64,000 bases of DNA from NCBI GenBank assembly GCA_038030265.1, contig CM075937.1:26392198-26456197 (forward strand), read 5' to 3'. Position numbers and translations under genes: made by a program. A model generated the notes under the pieces. That model was given only the letters and a program-made list of their open reading frames with translations. It did no database searches and was not told the origin of the DNA. Every line of letters starts with the position of its first letter. The stretch's first letter is position 1. This DNA comes from Corythucha ciliata. Lineage: Eukaryota; Arthropoda; Insecta; Hemiptera; Tingidae. Positions 10,801 to 21,910 of the stretch are shown here, in pieces.

Positions 10801-13800
10801 AGGTCTCAACTTTTTTTTTTTTAATATAAAGTGTTTGCTTCACAAACTACATGTGAAGCAAATAAAATTACAGATGGATTTTGGAAATTTTCACTGATGG
10901 ATTTTTTTTTTTATTATTCCGATTCTTTTCTATCCATTTTTTTAATGACACAAATAATGTCAACTTCAAATTCCGTCGTGTTTCGTGCCCCGGTGTAAAA
11001 CCCAGCACTCGAGGAACTTTAGATAGATGTCCCCCGTTAGTGAGTCGAAGGTAGAGCATAAATTTTCTAGGTAAAAGTTCAAGGCGGGTTTGAAGTTATT
11101 TTGGGGACAACATTTTGAAAATTTATACATCTGCATTTTATGTACAATTTTCTGTAGATTGGAATGAGTACTTCAAATCCGTGCAGCACAAATAAGGCGT
11201 GATAAAACATGCTATGTTCTTGACGAAGGCTGCTTGGAGGGGGCGAGGTATACTATCTGCGTGAAACTCCCCCTCAACGTTCGGTCTGCAAAGGAGATGG
11301 AAGAAACACCATGCTCACCTGACGCTTGAGAATGCCCAGGATCTCGCTTCATTTGACAAAACGTCGTGAAACAACACAGTTTCAACAGATACAATAAACT
11401 TTATTTAGCTCGGAAATCTTCAGTTTTAGTCTGCTAGAACCATTCATCCACTAATCATTACTATTATGTGGGGATTGACTCGATATTCACAGTTTTCATT
11501 TGGTTTCATAAACTATATTAGTTCATAAGCATTTTCCGAACTGCCAAATTTTGGGACCATATGTCATGTGGCACTCTGGCAGGAGCATTTTCCCTCTAGC
11601 TTTAGTGACCACGCGTTATCAGAAGAGAAATTACTTGGTATCTATACGACTTTGATTGACACAGTGATGTCACCGTTACAGGCCCCTTTGGGCCACTTAC
11701 AGAAGCTGAACGAATTTTCCTGCACATGATGACCACGCAATTCACAGGCCTGAAGTCCAAGGAAGCGGCTCGGCACACGCCGCCGTGCAGCTTGGAGCAT
11801 GGGCGTAGCCAGTGGGGGGCAGGGGTGGGCAGTTACCCTCACCTAGAGTCAAAAACGCAGATTTCGTGGAGCAGCTGCTCACCCCCAAAATTCCAAAAAT
11901 ATTTTCCCTGATCTGGCTAACAGAAACACAAATGTATTATATTTCGCTCCATAAAACCAATTTGCGGATTTTTCTCACTAAAAAAACAAAACACATTTTC
12001 GCTCATCGGTTCCACCAAAAATCAAAAATTCGCGGATGTTTGTTGCTGACAAACCGATTTTGAGGGTCGGCTTAACTTGGAAACCGATTTTGCTGATTTT
12101 TCGCACTAAAACCCCATTTCCGCAAGGTTCGACGCGCAATGTCGTGTGTTTGGGTCAGCTCAGAATCGTGTTTAGCCCGCTGTGCCATCCAGACTTATGG
12201 TGGGAGAGGAAATGCCAGCTCTGTTTACTGTTTCAGGTCTAAAATTTAAAGTTTAGCTCCAAAAGTATCACTTTTCGGGTGGGGGGGGGAGAGAAGTTTC
12301 AAATTTTCGACATAAAATCCGAAATAGAAGGCTATAAACGACAGGTTTCCAGCAGATATTTATTTTTTGACGGATAGTGGCCGTTTCTGTGCAAATTTAG
12401 TCTCTGCGATGACCGTGAATTGACGCGATTCTAACCTCCAGATCCTGTTAGAAGCCTGCAAAAAGGCAATGGTTCATCTGTTATTTTCGCCGGTGAATCT
12501 GCCCACAGGCGTGGTGGATCCAGTTTTTCCTCAAGAAGAGTTGCACAGAATCCCCCCCCCCCCATTCAACTCGTGAATGAGCATTATTTGTAGCGTCGAA
12601 TTTACGTTTTTCTTTAATTTTAGGCGAAACTGAGTGCTTTTTCTCAATTCTACCTCGAACTATAGCCTATTTTCTTCATTTTAACCGTAAAAAGGTCTCA
12701 AAAAAACGTGAAATAACGCATTTCGCGTTTTTTTTTACTTGCTTCTAGCCGAATACTGAGTTGGAACTCTTTGAACGTTTTCACCATAGTCTGACGATAG
12801 GAGAGTGGAAAGGAAATGCACTTAAGCGCCGACTCTTTTGAAACACTTCACAAATAAACGCACCCACACACTGATACAAAATAAAAATAAAGAAAATTAA
12901 AACTTGTAGCTCTGCCGGGGATGAGGGATCCAACATACCCCACATCGTGCGGGGAATATACGTTTTTTCTCATCTTGCAAATAAACATGCTTCGAAAAAT
13001 TCATCGTGTGCATTGAGTAATTATAGAGGATTAATTTGCCAAAAGGAAGGTGATCAAGAATTCTAGCGACTAAAAATAATGGTACCTACGTGAAAGCCGA
13101 TGACAGGCCCGGTTTCAAAGTAATGCTCTTTCATAATCACGTGAGAATCAACGATACTTGTTTGAAGAATACGGGTTAAAATTGATGAAGCCCAGTTTGG
13201 TTTCGCCAGAATTAAATGACTAAGGCGAAAGTAGAATGCAGAGTCACATATTATGCAATTGGTATTTCGGAATATAAATACCTACGCTTATTTGCATCAA
13301 ATGGCTAGCCTGAGAAATAATGACAACTTGAAAATAAACCAATCCAATTCACAGTATTTCTAATGTAATGGATTACCTAAATCTCACTAAAAACCAAAGT
13401 GAGATAATCATTGGAGGACGAGTCAGGTAAGGATAGACTCGAAGTTCCCTCACTCAATGCTTCTAGATTACGATCTTCTTTTTCCTCTTTCTAAAAAAAC
13501 CTCCAATTACTTGTAGCTCTGTGCCTCGGTTGGCGCGGCAGGATTCTCAATTATTAATGAACGAATAACATGATTACTACATCGTCACAGGCCTAAAATT
13601 TCATGAGAACAAAGGGAGCTTAGCATGACTGCATCTCTAACTGCATGACTGACAACTGATAAATGTGATTATAGCGGTAAGGTAGGTAGTGGTGCCGGTG
13701 ATGGTGGGCTGGTTGGTTCTCAGAAGGACAGTGTCGTGGGGAGGGGGTATGGGGCACTTGCGTTTGGTCGACTTATTCAAATGGCAACTTTACCAAATCC

Positions 13801-13893
13801 GACCACCTTCCAGGGATTGCTTACGGTAGTCGAAGTTAGCCATTCAAAGTCGTTGCTGTCCTCAGAGTAAAACTCTGAAAAAGTTGAACTAGC
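10801..13893. other. No gene recognised
   Basis: About 3.1 kb without a convincing coding region. Frames are short and lack motifs. A phrase typical of TE remnants (GGGCGTAGCCAGTGGGGGG at about 11,802) and runs of homopolymers occur. I see no tRNA-like fold or other RNA gene. Confidence 0.5.
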
Positions 13894-13982
13894 TGATAAC
13901 AAGTCGACCAACATTACAGTCGACCTAGATTACAGTTGTCCCTGATTACAGTCGACCAGTGATAAGGTCGACCAACATTACG
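13894..13982. repeat. Short degenerate tandem repeat (GATTACAGTCGACCA-type)
   Basis: Five to six imperfect 15-17-bp units with the core GA/CATTACAGTCGACC run head to tail. Every unit keeps a GTCGACC or GTTGTCC half. Nothing around it is recognised. Confidence 0.7.
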
Positions 13983-14610
13983 CACTCAATAATTGCGCTA
14001 CAGGCGGTAGTCTGGTGGTAGTAAAAAATACCATCAGCGCCGCCTACATTCAAAAAACTACACTGGATTGCGTCAATATTTATGTTCAATTGTTTAACAG
14101 GTTTGTGCTATGTTCATGTATAAGTAAGACAGTCACTAATTTTAAGACTAAATAATACTAAGTAAATCTTGAATAAAAATATAAAATAACAAGAAATATG
14201 TTTTAACCATTGAAGAATGTTGTACCACCGCTACCCATAGCTTAGGATAGCATCCAATTCGGTTAGGGTCCCTAAGTGGGAGCTAAGTTAAGACCTGCAC
14301 TGTACCAAACCAAGTGCTGTACCATTGCGAAAAAATCGCTCGGTATACTCGTTACTGGAAAGGCAAAGTATCGTAAGCGCCACTTCCACTTGGCCAACTT
14401 ACAGGAGATGCATTTTTCGTTTAGGATAACTTAATGTCGTCTGATTCTCTTGAAAATTTGTGTACGTGACCCTAGTGGTACATTTTAATTGTTTTCATAA
14501 TTTCAAAACTTTCTACCGCGAGCAAGATACTTTTTAAACATGTTTTGTCGCTTACGATCGAACATGGGAAAACAATTTCTGTATTTGGTGGATACGATTT
14601 AAGGTCTCCC

Positions 14611-14911
14611 CACACATATCCGTGTTCTCACCGCGCCGCGTCCGCACCGACACTCGGCCGTGTGTCGGTGAAATGAAAACAACTGAATTAACATGTGATA
14701 GCCTACACATGTCCGTGCCCATTCCACCGAGTCGTTTCCGCACCGAGTCCGCGCCGTGTCCGTGAAACCGCCCACACATGTCCGTGTTCTCACCGCGCCG
14801 AGTCCGCACCGACACTCGGCCGTGTGTCGGTGAAATGAAAACAACTTAGTTAACATGTGATAGCCTACACATGTCCGAGCTCATTCTCCGAGTCGTTTCC
14901 GCGCCGTGTCC
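14611..14911. repeat. Subterminal tandem duplication, ~162-bp period
   Basis: A unit of about 162 bp starting CACACATRTCCGTGTTCTC is repeated at 14,611 and 14,773, with further CACATGTCCG motifs at ~14,706 and ~14,868. It is GC-rich, with many CCGACAC/GTGTCGG inverted pairs, and lies directly inside the left end of the Harbinger-like element; reverse-complement relatives lie at 23,790-23,875. Confidence 0.8.
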
Positions 14912-14969
14912 GTACCGTGCCAGTCACGCCTTTTCTTCATTTTACGCCCAACTTTTTTTCTTTTTTTTT

Positions 14970-14995
14970 AGTGCATTTCATTCTGAAAATGCACT
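14970..14995 (+). repeat. Dispersed hairpin repeat, copy 1
   Basis: AGTGCATTT...AAAATGCACT forms a 9-10-bp stem and is followed by ATTGGTCTCGTCGTGATGG. The same hairpin plus 3' flank recurs at 22,713 and, inverted, at 37,102. Confidence 0.7.
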
Positions 14996-15458
14996 ATTGG
15001 TCTCGTCGTGATGGTGGCAAACATGGATCACGTCATGTTTTTTTCACGTTTCAGAACGTCTAGAACACGAATTCAGTGGTCTACAGAATTCATATACATA
15101 TATATCTCTATACATTTCTTTATATATTTATTTATAGTATATTGGTTTATTTATAAGCTTATGGCCGTTTTCTTGTTAGCACGATAACTCTCGAAGAAAT
15201 TAATTTAGCGGAACGCGCTTTGGCACAAAAATCAGTACTCACAAGACCCCGGTCGGTATTGCATTTGGGCCAAATCGGTCGAGGTGGAGGGGGGAAAATA
15301 GGGGTTGAAATGGTAAAAAAATCACTATAAATCACCAGTTAATTCTAGAAGCATTATATTCGGTACGTATACTCCATGTTGGAGTAGCCTTTGATTCCCA
15401 TTTTGATGTTTTGAAAAAGTCGAGGGGGAGGGGGTGTTGCCACCGGAATGGAAGTAAG

Positions 15459-16289
15459 TTTTTTTTTTTTTTTTTTGGCTAAAACCACCCCCCTTTCTTG
15501 GCCCAGCTGCGCAGGCTATCGGCCATTTTACAATTGTTCCACACTACTTCTTCTTATATCCAGTTCAGTTCTTCTCTCTCAAGTCTTCCTAAATTAACCC
15601 AATTGCGCCAATATTGGTCAGATAAGTAATCACGCTCTTTGTTTGCTGGTTTTCCTCTCCTAACATTTCCCTCATACTTCCTTTCACCTTTGCTCTCCTT
15701 CGTTCTTCAGCTAGATTCGGACAATCTAGAAGCAGATGTTGTACGCTTAGTGTCTCCCCGCAAAGGGGGCATCTTGGTGGCCTTCTTCCCAGGAACATGT
15801 AGCTGTGGGTGAGCCGTGTGTGCCCACATTTAAGCCTATTAATCGTCACGCATTCCTTCCTACAGAGGTGCGTACTTAGCTTTAACGTGTCGAACTGTGC
15901 CTTAGGTTTCACAGTGTTCAATTTGCTTCCTTTATTTGTCCATTCCGTCTCCCACGTTTCCCACACCGCCTCCTTTACCCTCTTTATGTTAGCGGTCAGT
16001 TCTACGGCGTCTAGGGTTGCTATTTGTACATTGTTTGCCATCATGCATTCCTCAGCTCGTACTCTGTACGGTCTTTGTCTACTTGATTGGTACCTGTAGA
16101 TGTTATCCACCCCACACGAATCCTGTAGACAACCCGTGAGGAAGTGATCTTCCATACTGTTTATTTTAATCCATTGAATGATCATAGCCTGGTCGTATCT
16201 TTTCTGTGGTGGGAGGATGCCAGCCAGGGCTATCAAACTATTGGTAGGTGTTGTCCTGAATGCTCCTGTGGCCAACAACAGGCCTTCAC
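15459..16289 (-). pseudogene. LINE (minus strand), 3' part: ORF2 C-terminus and tail
   Basis: Read on the minus strand, the frame 16289-15589 continues the RT protein of 20358-21910 after removal of the Gypsy insertion. It starts GLLLATGAFRTTP and contains the C-terminal zinc finger typical of Jockey/R1-type LINEs (INRLKCGHTRLTHSY, then CPLCGETLSVQHLLLDCP). It ends at 15,589, followed by a short 3' UTR. The T-run at about 15,461-15,477 is probably the poly-A tail. The product would be the end of the RT polyprotein, presumably involved in RNA binding. Confidence 0.75.
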
Positions 16290-16412
16290 TGTGAGGTTTG
16301 AACACGTGAGTTAAAAAACAATAAAAACAGTTTTGATTTGGTTGTCTATGTGAAACTGTTTCATTTCACTCGGGTTCTCTGAACACGAGTTTTCAGGGTA
16401 TCCGACATTACA
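16290..16412 (+). repeat. Gypsy 5' LTR
   Basis: This LTR is unusually short at 123 bp. It begins TGTGAGGTTTGAACACG and ends CCGACATTACA. Confidence 0.93.
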
Positions 16413-16416
16413 TTTT

Positions 16417-16434
16417 TGGCGACAGGACTTTCAA
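16417..16434 (+). promoter_or_regulatory. Putative primer-binding site
   Basis: TGGCGACAGGACTTTC follows the 5' LTR by four T residues. TGGCGAC-type sites are usual in Gypsy elements of this kind; the matching tRNA was not determined. The second Gypsy element here has the related TTGGCGACTGAG at the same place. Confidence 0.6.
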
Positions 16435-16435
16435 A

Positions 16436-17425
16436 ATGCCACTGAGAAGACGCGTGTACAGTGAAGAAGGTCGAAGGGAAGGAAATGTGGCTCGTTCGTC
16501 GGAATCAGTTGTACGGCCGTTGTATATCGGTAACATATCAGAATTTAGCGTGAGTTCTGATAATTGGTCAATATACAAGGAACGCTTAGACCAGTATTTT
16601 GAAGTGAATGCTGTCGAGGAAGATCGTAAAACATCAGTTTTTATTTCGCTGATGGGAACAGAAGCGTATTCTTATTTGCGAAATTTGTGTTCTCCGGAAC
16701 TACCAAAAATTAAAACTTATAATGAAATTTGCAGTTTGATGGACAGGCAATTTTCGTGTCGAGTTTCTATTTTTCGACAGAGGATCCGTTTCTACAAAAT
16801 GGAACAACATGAAAATGAAAGTGTTGCAGATTGGTTTGTTCGGTGTAAGAAGTTCGCAGCTGACTGCGAATTCGGCGAATGTCTGGAACAAGTCCTTAAG
16901 GATAAGTTTGTCTGTGGTATTATTCATACTAATATTTTAGATCGGCTTTGTGAAGAAGATCCTCAAAAGAAATCGCTCATGGACCTTTATGACATTGCTT
17001 TGAGAAAAGAGTCATTTTCGAAGCAAGATCACAGTCGGTCAGAAGAAATCTATAAGTTGAAGCCCAGACAGTTTCAAAAATGTCGTTCTTGTGGAAAAGA
17101 TAATCATGACTTCGTGAACTGCAGGTACAAGAATTACATTTGTAAGAAGTGTGGAAAAAAAGGTCATTTAGCAGTTGTTTGTACTGACAAAATATGTAGC
17201 ACGAAAACGATCGAAGAAGAAGATAAAGACATGAATGATTTGGGTCTTTTGGATGTGTTCCGTGTAGGATTTAATCATGTTAGTCCCATTGAAACGACTG
17301 TGCTACTTGAAGGAAAAAAACTTCAATTAGAAATTGACACGGGAGCTGGGGTCTCGGTTCTTCCTAGCAAAATTTATTTCAATTATTTCTCCTTTCTCCA
17401 TTACAAAAAACCGGTATCAAATTGA
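16436..17425 (+). CDS. Gypsy gag with start of protease
   Basis: The product has 329 residues. The N-terminal ~200 residues resemble retrotransposon gag capsid (MEQHENESVADWFVRCKKFA is the conserved core). Two CCHC knuckles follow (CRSCGKDNHDFVNC and CKKCGKKGHLAVVC, about 217-247). The protease active site DTGAGVSVLP is near residue 300. The frame ends about 20 residues after it, inside the protease, and the rest of the protease is in the -1 frame of pol. Either pol is made by -1 frameshifting near an A-run (17405-17410) or a small indel has broken the gene. By family knowledge gag builds the intracellular particle. Confidence 0.88.
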   Translation: MPLRRRVYSEEGRREGNVARSSESVVRPLYIGNISEFSVSSDNWSIYKERLDQYFEVNAVEEDRKTSVFISLMGTEAYSYLRNLCSPELPKIKTYNEICSLMDRQFSCRVSIFRQRIRFYKMEQHENESVADWFVRCKKFAADCEFGECLEQVLKDKFVCGIIHTNILDRLCEEDPQKKSLMDLYDIALRKESFSKQDHSRSEEIYKLKPRQFQKCRSCGKDNHDFVNCRYKNYICKKCGKKGHLAVVCTDKICSTKTIEEEDKDMNDLGLLDVFRVGFNHVSPIETTVLLEGKKLQLEIDTGAGVSVLPSKIYFNYFSFLHYKKPVSN

Positions 17426-20166
17426 AAGCGTATGGGGGAGAAATAATCAAGCCTTTGGGAAAAATAGTCGGCTGCGTATCTTGGAGGAATCAGAGACACA
17501 TGTGTGAAATGGTCGTTGTTCCTAAAGGAATGAAGCTTTTATTGGGAAGGGACTGGTTACAAACGTTCGAGGCAACTATAAACCATATTTCTCAATTCGG
17601 TAATAAGAATAAGAGAGACATAGATAAATTGTTGAAGAAGTATGATTCGCTTTTCCAAGAAGACCTAGGGAAGTATGAGTATGAGAAAATAAGCTTAGCA
17701 ATTAAGAAGGATGCTATTCCAAAATTTTGTAAGCCTCGGCCTATTCCATTTGCCTTCAAGGAAAAGGTGGATCAGGAACTTGAACGATTGGAGAGAAGCG
17801 GAGTAATTTCGAAAATCAATAGCTCGGTTTGGGGGACTCCTTTAGTTCCTAAAATTAAACCTGATGGGGTGTCATTAAGACGTTGTGCAAATTATAAAAT
17901 AACAGTCAATAAGTTTCTTGAAGATGTTCAACACCCATTACCTCGAGTAGAAGAAATTTGGAATGTTCTTCAAGGGGGAGAATATTTCAGCAAGTTAGAT
18001 TTTCGTAATGCGTATAATCAACTGGAATTAGATGACAAATCGGGGCTAATTCTCGCATGGTCTACTCACAAAGGGATTTATAAGGTGAATCGCTTACCTT
18101 TTGGGACCAAACCAGCAGTCAGAATTTTTCAAAAAGTAGTCGAAAAATGTGTGCAAGGTCTTACGGGAGTCGTGAATTATTTAGACGACTTGGTTGTTAC
18201 CGGGAAAACAATAAAAGAGCATCTCGAAAATTTGGAAAATGTATTTGAATCATTGAGTAAGGCTGGATTTCGTCTCAATTTGGACAAGTGTAAATTTTTT
18301 GAACCCGAAATTAAATTTCTGGGTCATATCATTGATAGAAGAGGAATTAGGAAGGATCCCACCAAAGTACAAGATATCCTTGAAATGAAACGTCCATCAA
18401 ATTTGTCTGAGCTAAAGAGTTTTTTGGGAATGGTGACGTACTTCATGAGGTTTGTTCCAAACATGGCCAATATTTTAACTCCATTGTACCGGTTGACTCA
18501 AAAAAATGTAAAATTCTGTTGGAACTCGGAGTGTGAGGTTTCGTTCAATGAAATTAAAAAGCAGTTAGCTTGGGACCAAATTTTGACACATTTTCAACCA
18601 GGATTGTCTTTGAAATTGTATTGCGATGCTTCCAAAACGGGACTGGGTGCTGTTCTGCTCCATTCACTTCCGGGTGCAGCTGACAAACCTATAGCATTTG
18701 CTTCTCGAATAATGTCGAAAACGGAGCAGCGGTATTCGATGATCCACAAAGAAGCACTGGCTTTATACTGGGGTGTAAAAAAGTTTTTCCAATATCTGAA
18801 AGGCCAGAAGTTCACTTTGGTATCAGATCATAAACCTTTGTTGGCTCTTTTTGGGGAACATAAAGGAATTCCAGAAATGGCTTCAGGTCGTTTACAGAGA
18901 TGGGCTTTCTTCATTTCCGGATTAGATTATCACTTGGAGTACGTGAAAGGAGAGAAAAATGTCGCTGATTCTTTGTCCAGACTGAATGCCGACAAAGTTT
19001 CGACATCCAACGAGGAAGAAGAGGTAGAATATGTGAATTTGGTAGAAGAGGAGTTGAAAATTGATTTGTCGAAGATACGGACTTTGACACGGCGTGACCG
19101 GACGCTAAGCAAGGTTTTCGATTGGGTACGTAACGGCTGGAAAAAGGTTACCGATCCAACTTTTATGCCATTTTACGCTAAAAGAGACGAGCTGAGCATT
19201 GAGCAGGGCGTCCTTATGTGGGGGTATCGACTGGTGATCCCAGATCAGTTCAAAAAATTGTTATTAAAAGAACTGCACTCCACTCATTTAGGAGTTCAAA
19301 AAATGAAATCACGGGCTCGGTCGTATTTCTGGTGGCCTGGGTTAGATGAAGAAATTGAGGCTTTGGCTAGAGGATGCTCGATTTGTGCAGGTCTTAGACA
19401 AGAGCCTAATAAAACGGAGCTTCAGAAATGGCCTAGTACAGAAAAACCCTTCGATCGCATCCATATAGATTTTTTGGGACCTTTCTTAAATAACATGTTT
19501 TTGATAGTTACAGATGCCTATAGCAAATGGCCGGAAGTCTACCAAATGAAAAGCACTTCAGCTAAGGCAACTGTTGACAGGTTGCGGGACTTATTTTCAC
19601 GGTATGGACTTCCAAAAATACTGGTCTCGGATAACGGTCCGCAGTTCAGATCCCAAGAGTTTCAAGATTTTTGTAAGAAAAACGCGGTTTCACACATCCT
19701 TACTCCCCCGTTCCATCCATCGAGTAACGGAGCAGCGGAGAATGCTGTGAAAACTTTCAAAATGGGATTGTTGAAAAATTTGAAAGGGAAAAATATTTCA
19801 GAGTTGAACACGGTTATTCATCGTTTTTTGTTTTCCTACAGAACGTCAGTACATGCTACGACGGGAGAAACACCTGCGAAACGGATGTTTGGACGTGAAA
19901 TAAGAACGTGCTTGGACTCATTGATGAAGACTTCAAATGAAGAAAAAGCTGAAAATCTTCAGGTCAAGAATTACCGAGGAACACGGAATGTGACATTCTG
20001 TCAAGGGGAAAAAGTCTTGTACAGGTGTTACTCAGATCCGAAGGCGAAGAAATGGAAAGAAGCCCTTGTGGAGAAAATGTTGGGGCGAAGAGTCTATTTA
20101 GTACGAGATCCTTCTACAAATATGACCACTAAAAGGCATGCTGACCAGCTATTGAAGACAAGTTAA
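17422..20166 (+). CDS. Gypsy pol (rest of protease, RT, RNase H, integrase)
   Basis: The product has 914 residues counted from a TTG; no ATG lies at the start, so this is not an independent start. The frame is open upstream to about 17,401. Order: protease end (LLLGRDWLQ), RT with LDFRNAYNQLELDD and the catalytic NYLDDLVVTG, RNase H with LYCDASKTGLGAVL and VSDHKPLLAL, HHCC finger (HSTHLGVQKM...CSIC), integrase core with IHIDFLGPF, VSDNGPQFRS and HPSSNGAAENAVK, and a short C-terminal domain. All catalytic residues are present. The overlap with gag is in the -1 frame. It would make and integrate the cDNA copy. Confidence 0.92.
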   Translation: MKAYGGEIIKPLGKIVGCVSWRNQRHMCEMVVVPKGMKLLLGRDWLQTFEATINHISQFGNKNKRDIDKLLKKYDSLFQEDLGKYEYEKISLAIKKDAIPKFCKPRPIPFAFKEKVDQELERLERSGVISKINSSVWGTPLVPKIKPDGVSLRRCANYKITVNKFLEDVQHPLPRVEEIWNVLQGGEYFSKLDFRNAYNQLELDDKSGLILAWSTHKGIYKVNRLPFGTKPAVRIFQKVVEKCVQGLTGVVNYLDDLVVTGKTIKEHLENLENVFESLSKAGFRLNLDKCKFFEPEIKFLGHIIDRRGIRKDPTKVQDILEMKRPSNLSELKSFLGMVTYFMRFVPNMANILTPLYRLTQKNVKFCWNSECEVSFNEIKKQLAWDQILTHFQPGLSLKLYCDASKTGLGAVLLHSLPGAADKPIAFASRIMSKTEQRYSMIHKEALALYWGVKKFFQYLKGQKFTLVSDHKPLLALFGEHKGIPEMASGRLQRWAFFISGLDYHLEYVKGEKNVADSLSRLNADKVSTSNEEEEVEYVNLVEEELKIDLSKIRTLTRRDRTLSKVFDWVRNGWKKVTDPTFMPFYAKRDELSIEQGVLMWGYRLVIPDQFKKLLLKELHSTHLGVQKMKSRARSYFWWPGLDEEIEALARGCSICAGLRQEPNKTELQKWPSTEKPFDRIHIDFLGPFLNNMFLIVTDAYSKWPEVYQMKSTSAKATVDRLRDLFSRYGLPKILVSDNGPQFRSQEFQDFCKKNAVSHILTPPFHPSSNGAAENAVKTFKMGLLKNLKGKNISELNTVIHRFLFSYRTSVHATTGETPAKRMFGREIRTCLDSLMKTSNEEKAENLQVKNYRGTRNVTFCQGEKVLYRCYSDPKAKKWKEALVEKMLGRRVYLVRDPSTNMTTKRHADQLLKTS

Positions 20167-20171
20167 TAATG

Positions 20172-20174
<3 letters not shown>

Positions 20175-20223
<49 letters not shown>

Positions 20224-20229
20224 AAGTAA
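20175..20229 (+). promoter_or_regulatory. Poly-A run and polypurine tract before 3' LTR
   Basis: A long A homopolymer (about 45 bases) ends in AGGAAGTAA directly before the 3' LTR. A purine tract here primes plus-strand DNA synthesis in this class; the length of the A-run is unusual and may partly be expansion or assembly slippage. Confidence 0.65.
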
Positions 20230-20352
20230 TGTGAGGTTTGAACACATGAGTTAAAAAACAATAAAAACAGTTTTGATTTGGTTGTCTATGTGAAACTGTT
20301 TCATTTCACTCGGGTTCTCTGAACACGAGTTTTCAGGGTATCCGACATTACA
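20230..20352 (+). repeat. Gypsy 3' LTR
   Basis: 123 bp, one base different from the 5' LTR, followed by TTCAC (the target duplication) and then LINE sequence. Confidence 0.93.
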
Positions 20353-20357
20353 TTCAC

Positions 20358-21910
20358 GGTAAACTGTGTCAAAGCATTTTACTCTGGTTTTCCTGGCTGA
20401 TCTGTAAACAGTCTGACCATATTCTATTTTGGATCGTACCAGTGAACAGAATGCTCGAACCAGTAACAGTGGTTCAGCCCCCCATGTTTGATTTGCAAGC
20501 ACCCTAAAACAGTTCAAGAGCTTGGTACATTTGACACGTATGCTTGAGATGTGGTTGTCCCAGGTCAGCTTTTCGTGACAGTATATTCCCAGGAATTTTA
20601 CGACACTACTCACACTTAACTCGACTCTTCCCATCCTTAGTTTCGGTGGTGGATGTTCTTTCCTAAGTCGGCAGAAATGGACCACCTGAGTTTTTCCCTC
20701 TGAGAAGGAAAAACCAACTTTCCTCGCATTTCTGCAAAGAGTGTCTATTCCCCTCTGGAGTATCTCGTCGACATTTTCCTCATTTCTACCCGTGTAGTAC
20801 ATTGCGATGTCGTCCACATACATTGAGATATGAATCTCTTATGGAAGGCCTGCAGTTATGTCATTTACCGCCACCAGGAAAAGGATGACGCTCAACACAG
20901 ATCCCTGAGGTATTCCGTTCTCTAAGATGTACTTGTCGGATAGCGTTTCTCCTATTCTAACCCTGAAAGTCCGGTTTGTCAGAAACCCCTCAACGAATCT
21001 GAGCATATTACCCTTTATTCCCCAGAGCTCCAACTTTTTGACAATTGCATATCTCCACGTTAAGTCGAACGCCTTTGAGAGGTCAAAGAATACAGCTGTC
21101 GTATGACATCTACGGGCGAAACCATCCAGAACTTCGGTTTATAGTTTTACTATCTGGTCGACCGCTGAAACCCCTTCTTTGAAGAATCCTGCTTGGTTTT
21201 TATTTAGCACCTTTTTCTCGTTCAAGAAGTTGACCAACCTTCTAACCACCATCTTCTCCATGACCTTGGACAAACAGCTGGTCAGTGAGATCGGTCGATA
21301 GCTCCCAGGGTCTGATGGTTCTTTACCAGGTTTTAATACTGGCACAATTATTGATTCCCTCCATCTCTCAGGAAAACATCCTTGCCATACTTCATTGTAC
21401 AAATTCAGTAAGTGATTGGTCATTGTTTCAGGTAGATTTTGCAGCATGCTGTTTGTGATGCGGTCAAGCCCGGGAGCTTTCTCCTTCAGCTTTCCAAGGG
21501 CCGACTTCAGCTCATCCATCGTGAACGGATCGTTATACTTTTCACTATCGTGAGTATTTAGGTTATCGAATCCGGCTGCTTCTTCTTGTCTTTTAAGAAC
21601 CTGAAAGTCGGCAGGATATCCACTTGTCCTGGCAACTAGGCTGAAGTGCTCTGCTAGAATATTACTCGAGCTTGCAGGGTCCGAGAACACCCGTCCATCT
21701 TTTTCCAGTATGATTTCTTGTGGCTTTCCGGCGTTACCAACGAATGACTTTATTTTCCGCCATATTTGTGTACTACTTACATCACTCGTCATAGAGCTAA
21801 TATAGTTATTTAAGCTATTTTTCTTTGCTCTTAGCATTACCACCCTCTCCCTCGATTTCGCGATCTTATATGCGACCAGATTTTCGAGTGTGCTGTTTCG
21901 TTTGAAGCAT
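20358..21910 (-). pseudogene. LINE ORF2 fragment (RT), minus strand, frameshifted
   Basis: On the minus strand: a linker (STLENLVAYKIAKSRERV), then RT with KAPGLDRITNSML, GSYRPISLTSCLSK, QAGFFKEGVSAVDQI, NGIPQGSVLS and a catalytic-box remnant MYVDDIAMYY. Stops or frame changes occur near 21,139, 20,836 and 20,826. The 5' end stops at about 21,910 before the endonuclease, next to an ACACCCTGTA motif. The related fragment at 60,655-61,690 has the same STLENL linker and an endonuclease, so both are Jockey-type. The Gypsy element splits it at DTVYR. Confidence 0.82.

Larger units (their letters stand above)
16290..20352 (+). mobile_element. Gypsy (Ty3-type) LTR retrotransposon, near-complete, young
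   Basis: Two 123-bp LTRs (16290-16412, 20230-20352), TG...CA ended, flank gag and pol. TTCAC is duplicated on both sides (16285-16289, 20353-20357). The LTRs differ at a single base (G/A in AACACRTGAG), so the insertion is recent. It sits in the ORF2 of a minus-strand LINE, and the LINE protein reads through in frame once the insert and one TSD copy are ignored. No env-like gene is present. Confidence 0.93.

Noticed and set aside
14552..14856. Two minus-strand frames with repeated RTRRGENTDMCG-like text
   Set aside because: The repetition comes from the 162-bp subterminal DNA repeat, in two different frames; not a protein repeat.
15809..16099. Plus-strand 96-codon frame
   Set aside because: Antisense shadow of the LINE C-terminal frame, which carries the recognisable zinc finger.
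17401..17425. Canonical -1 slippery heptamer A AAA AAC at the gag/pol overlap
   Set aside because: The bases exist, but the gag reading phase does not place the codons as a canonical site requires; a simple indel is as likely.
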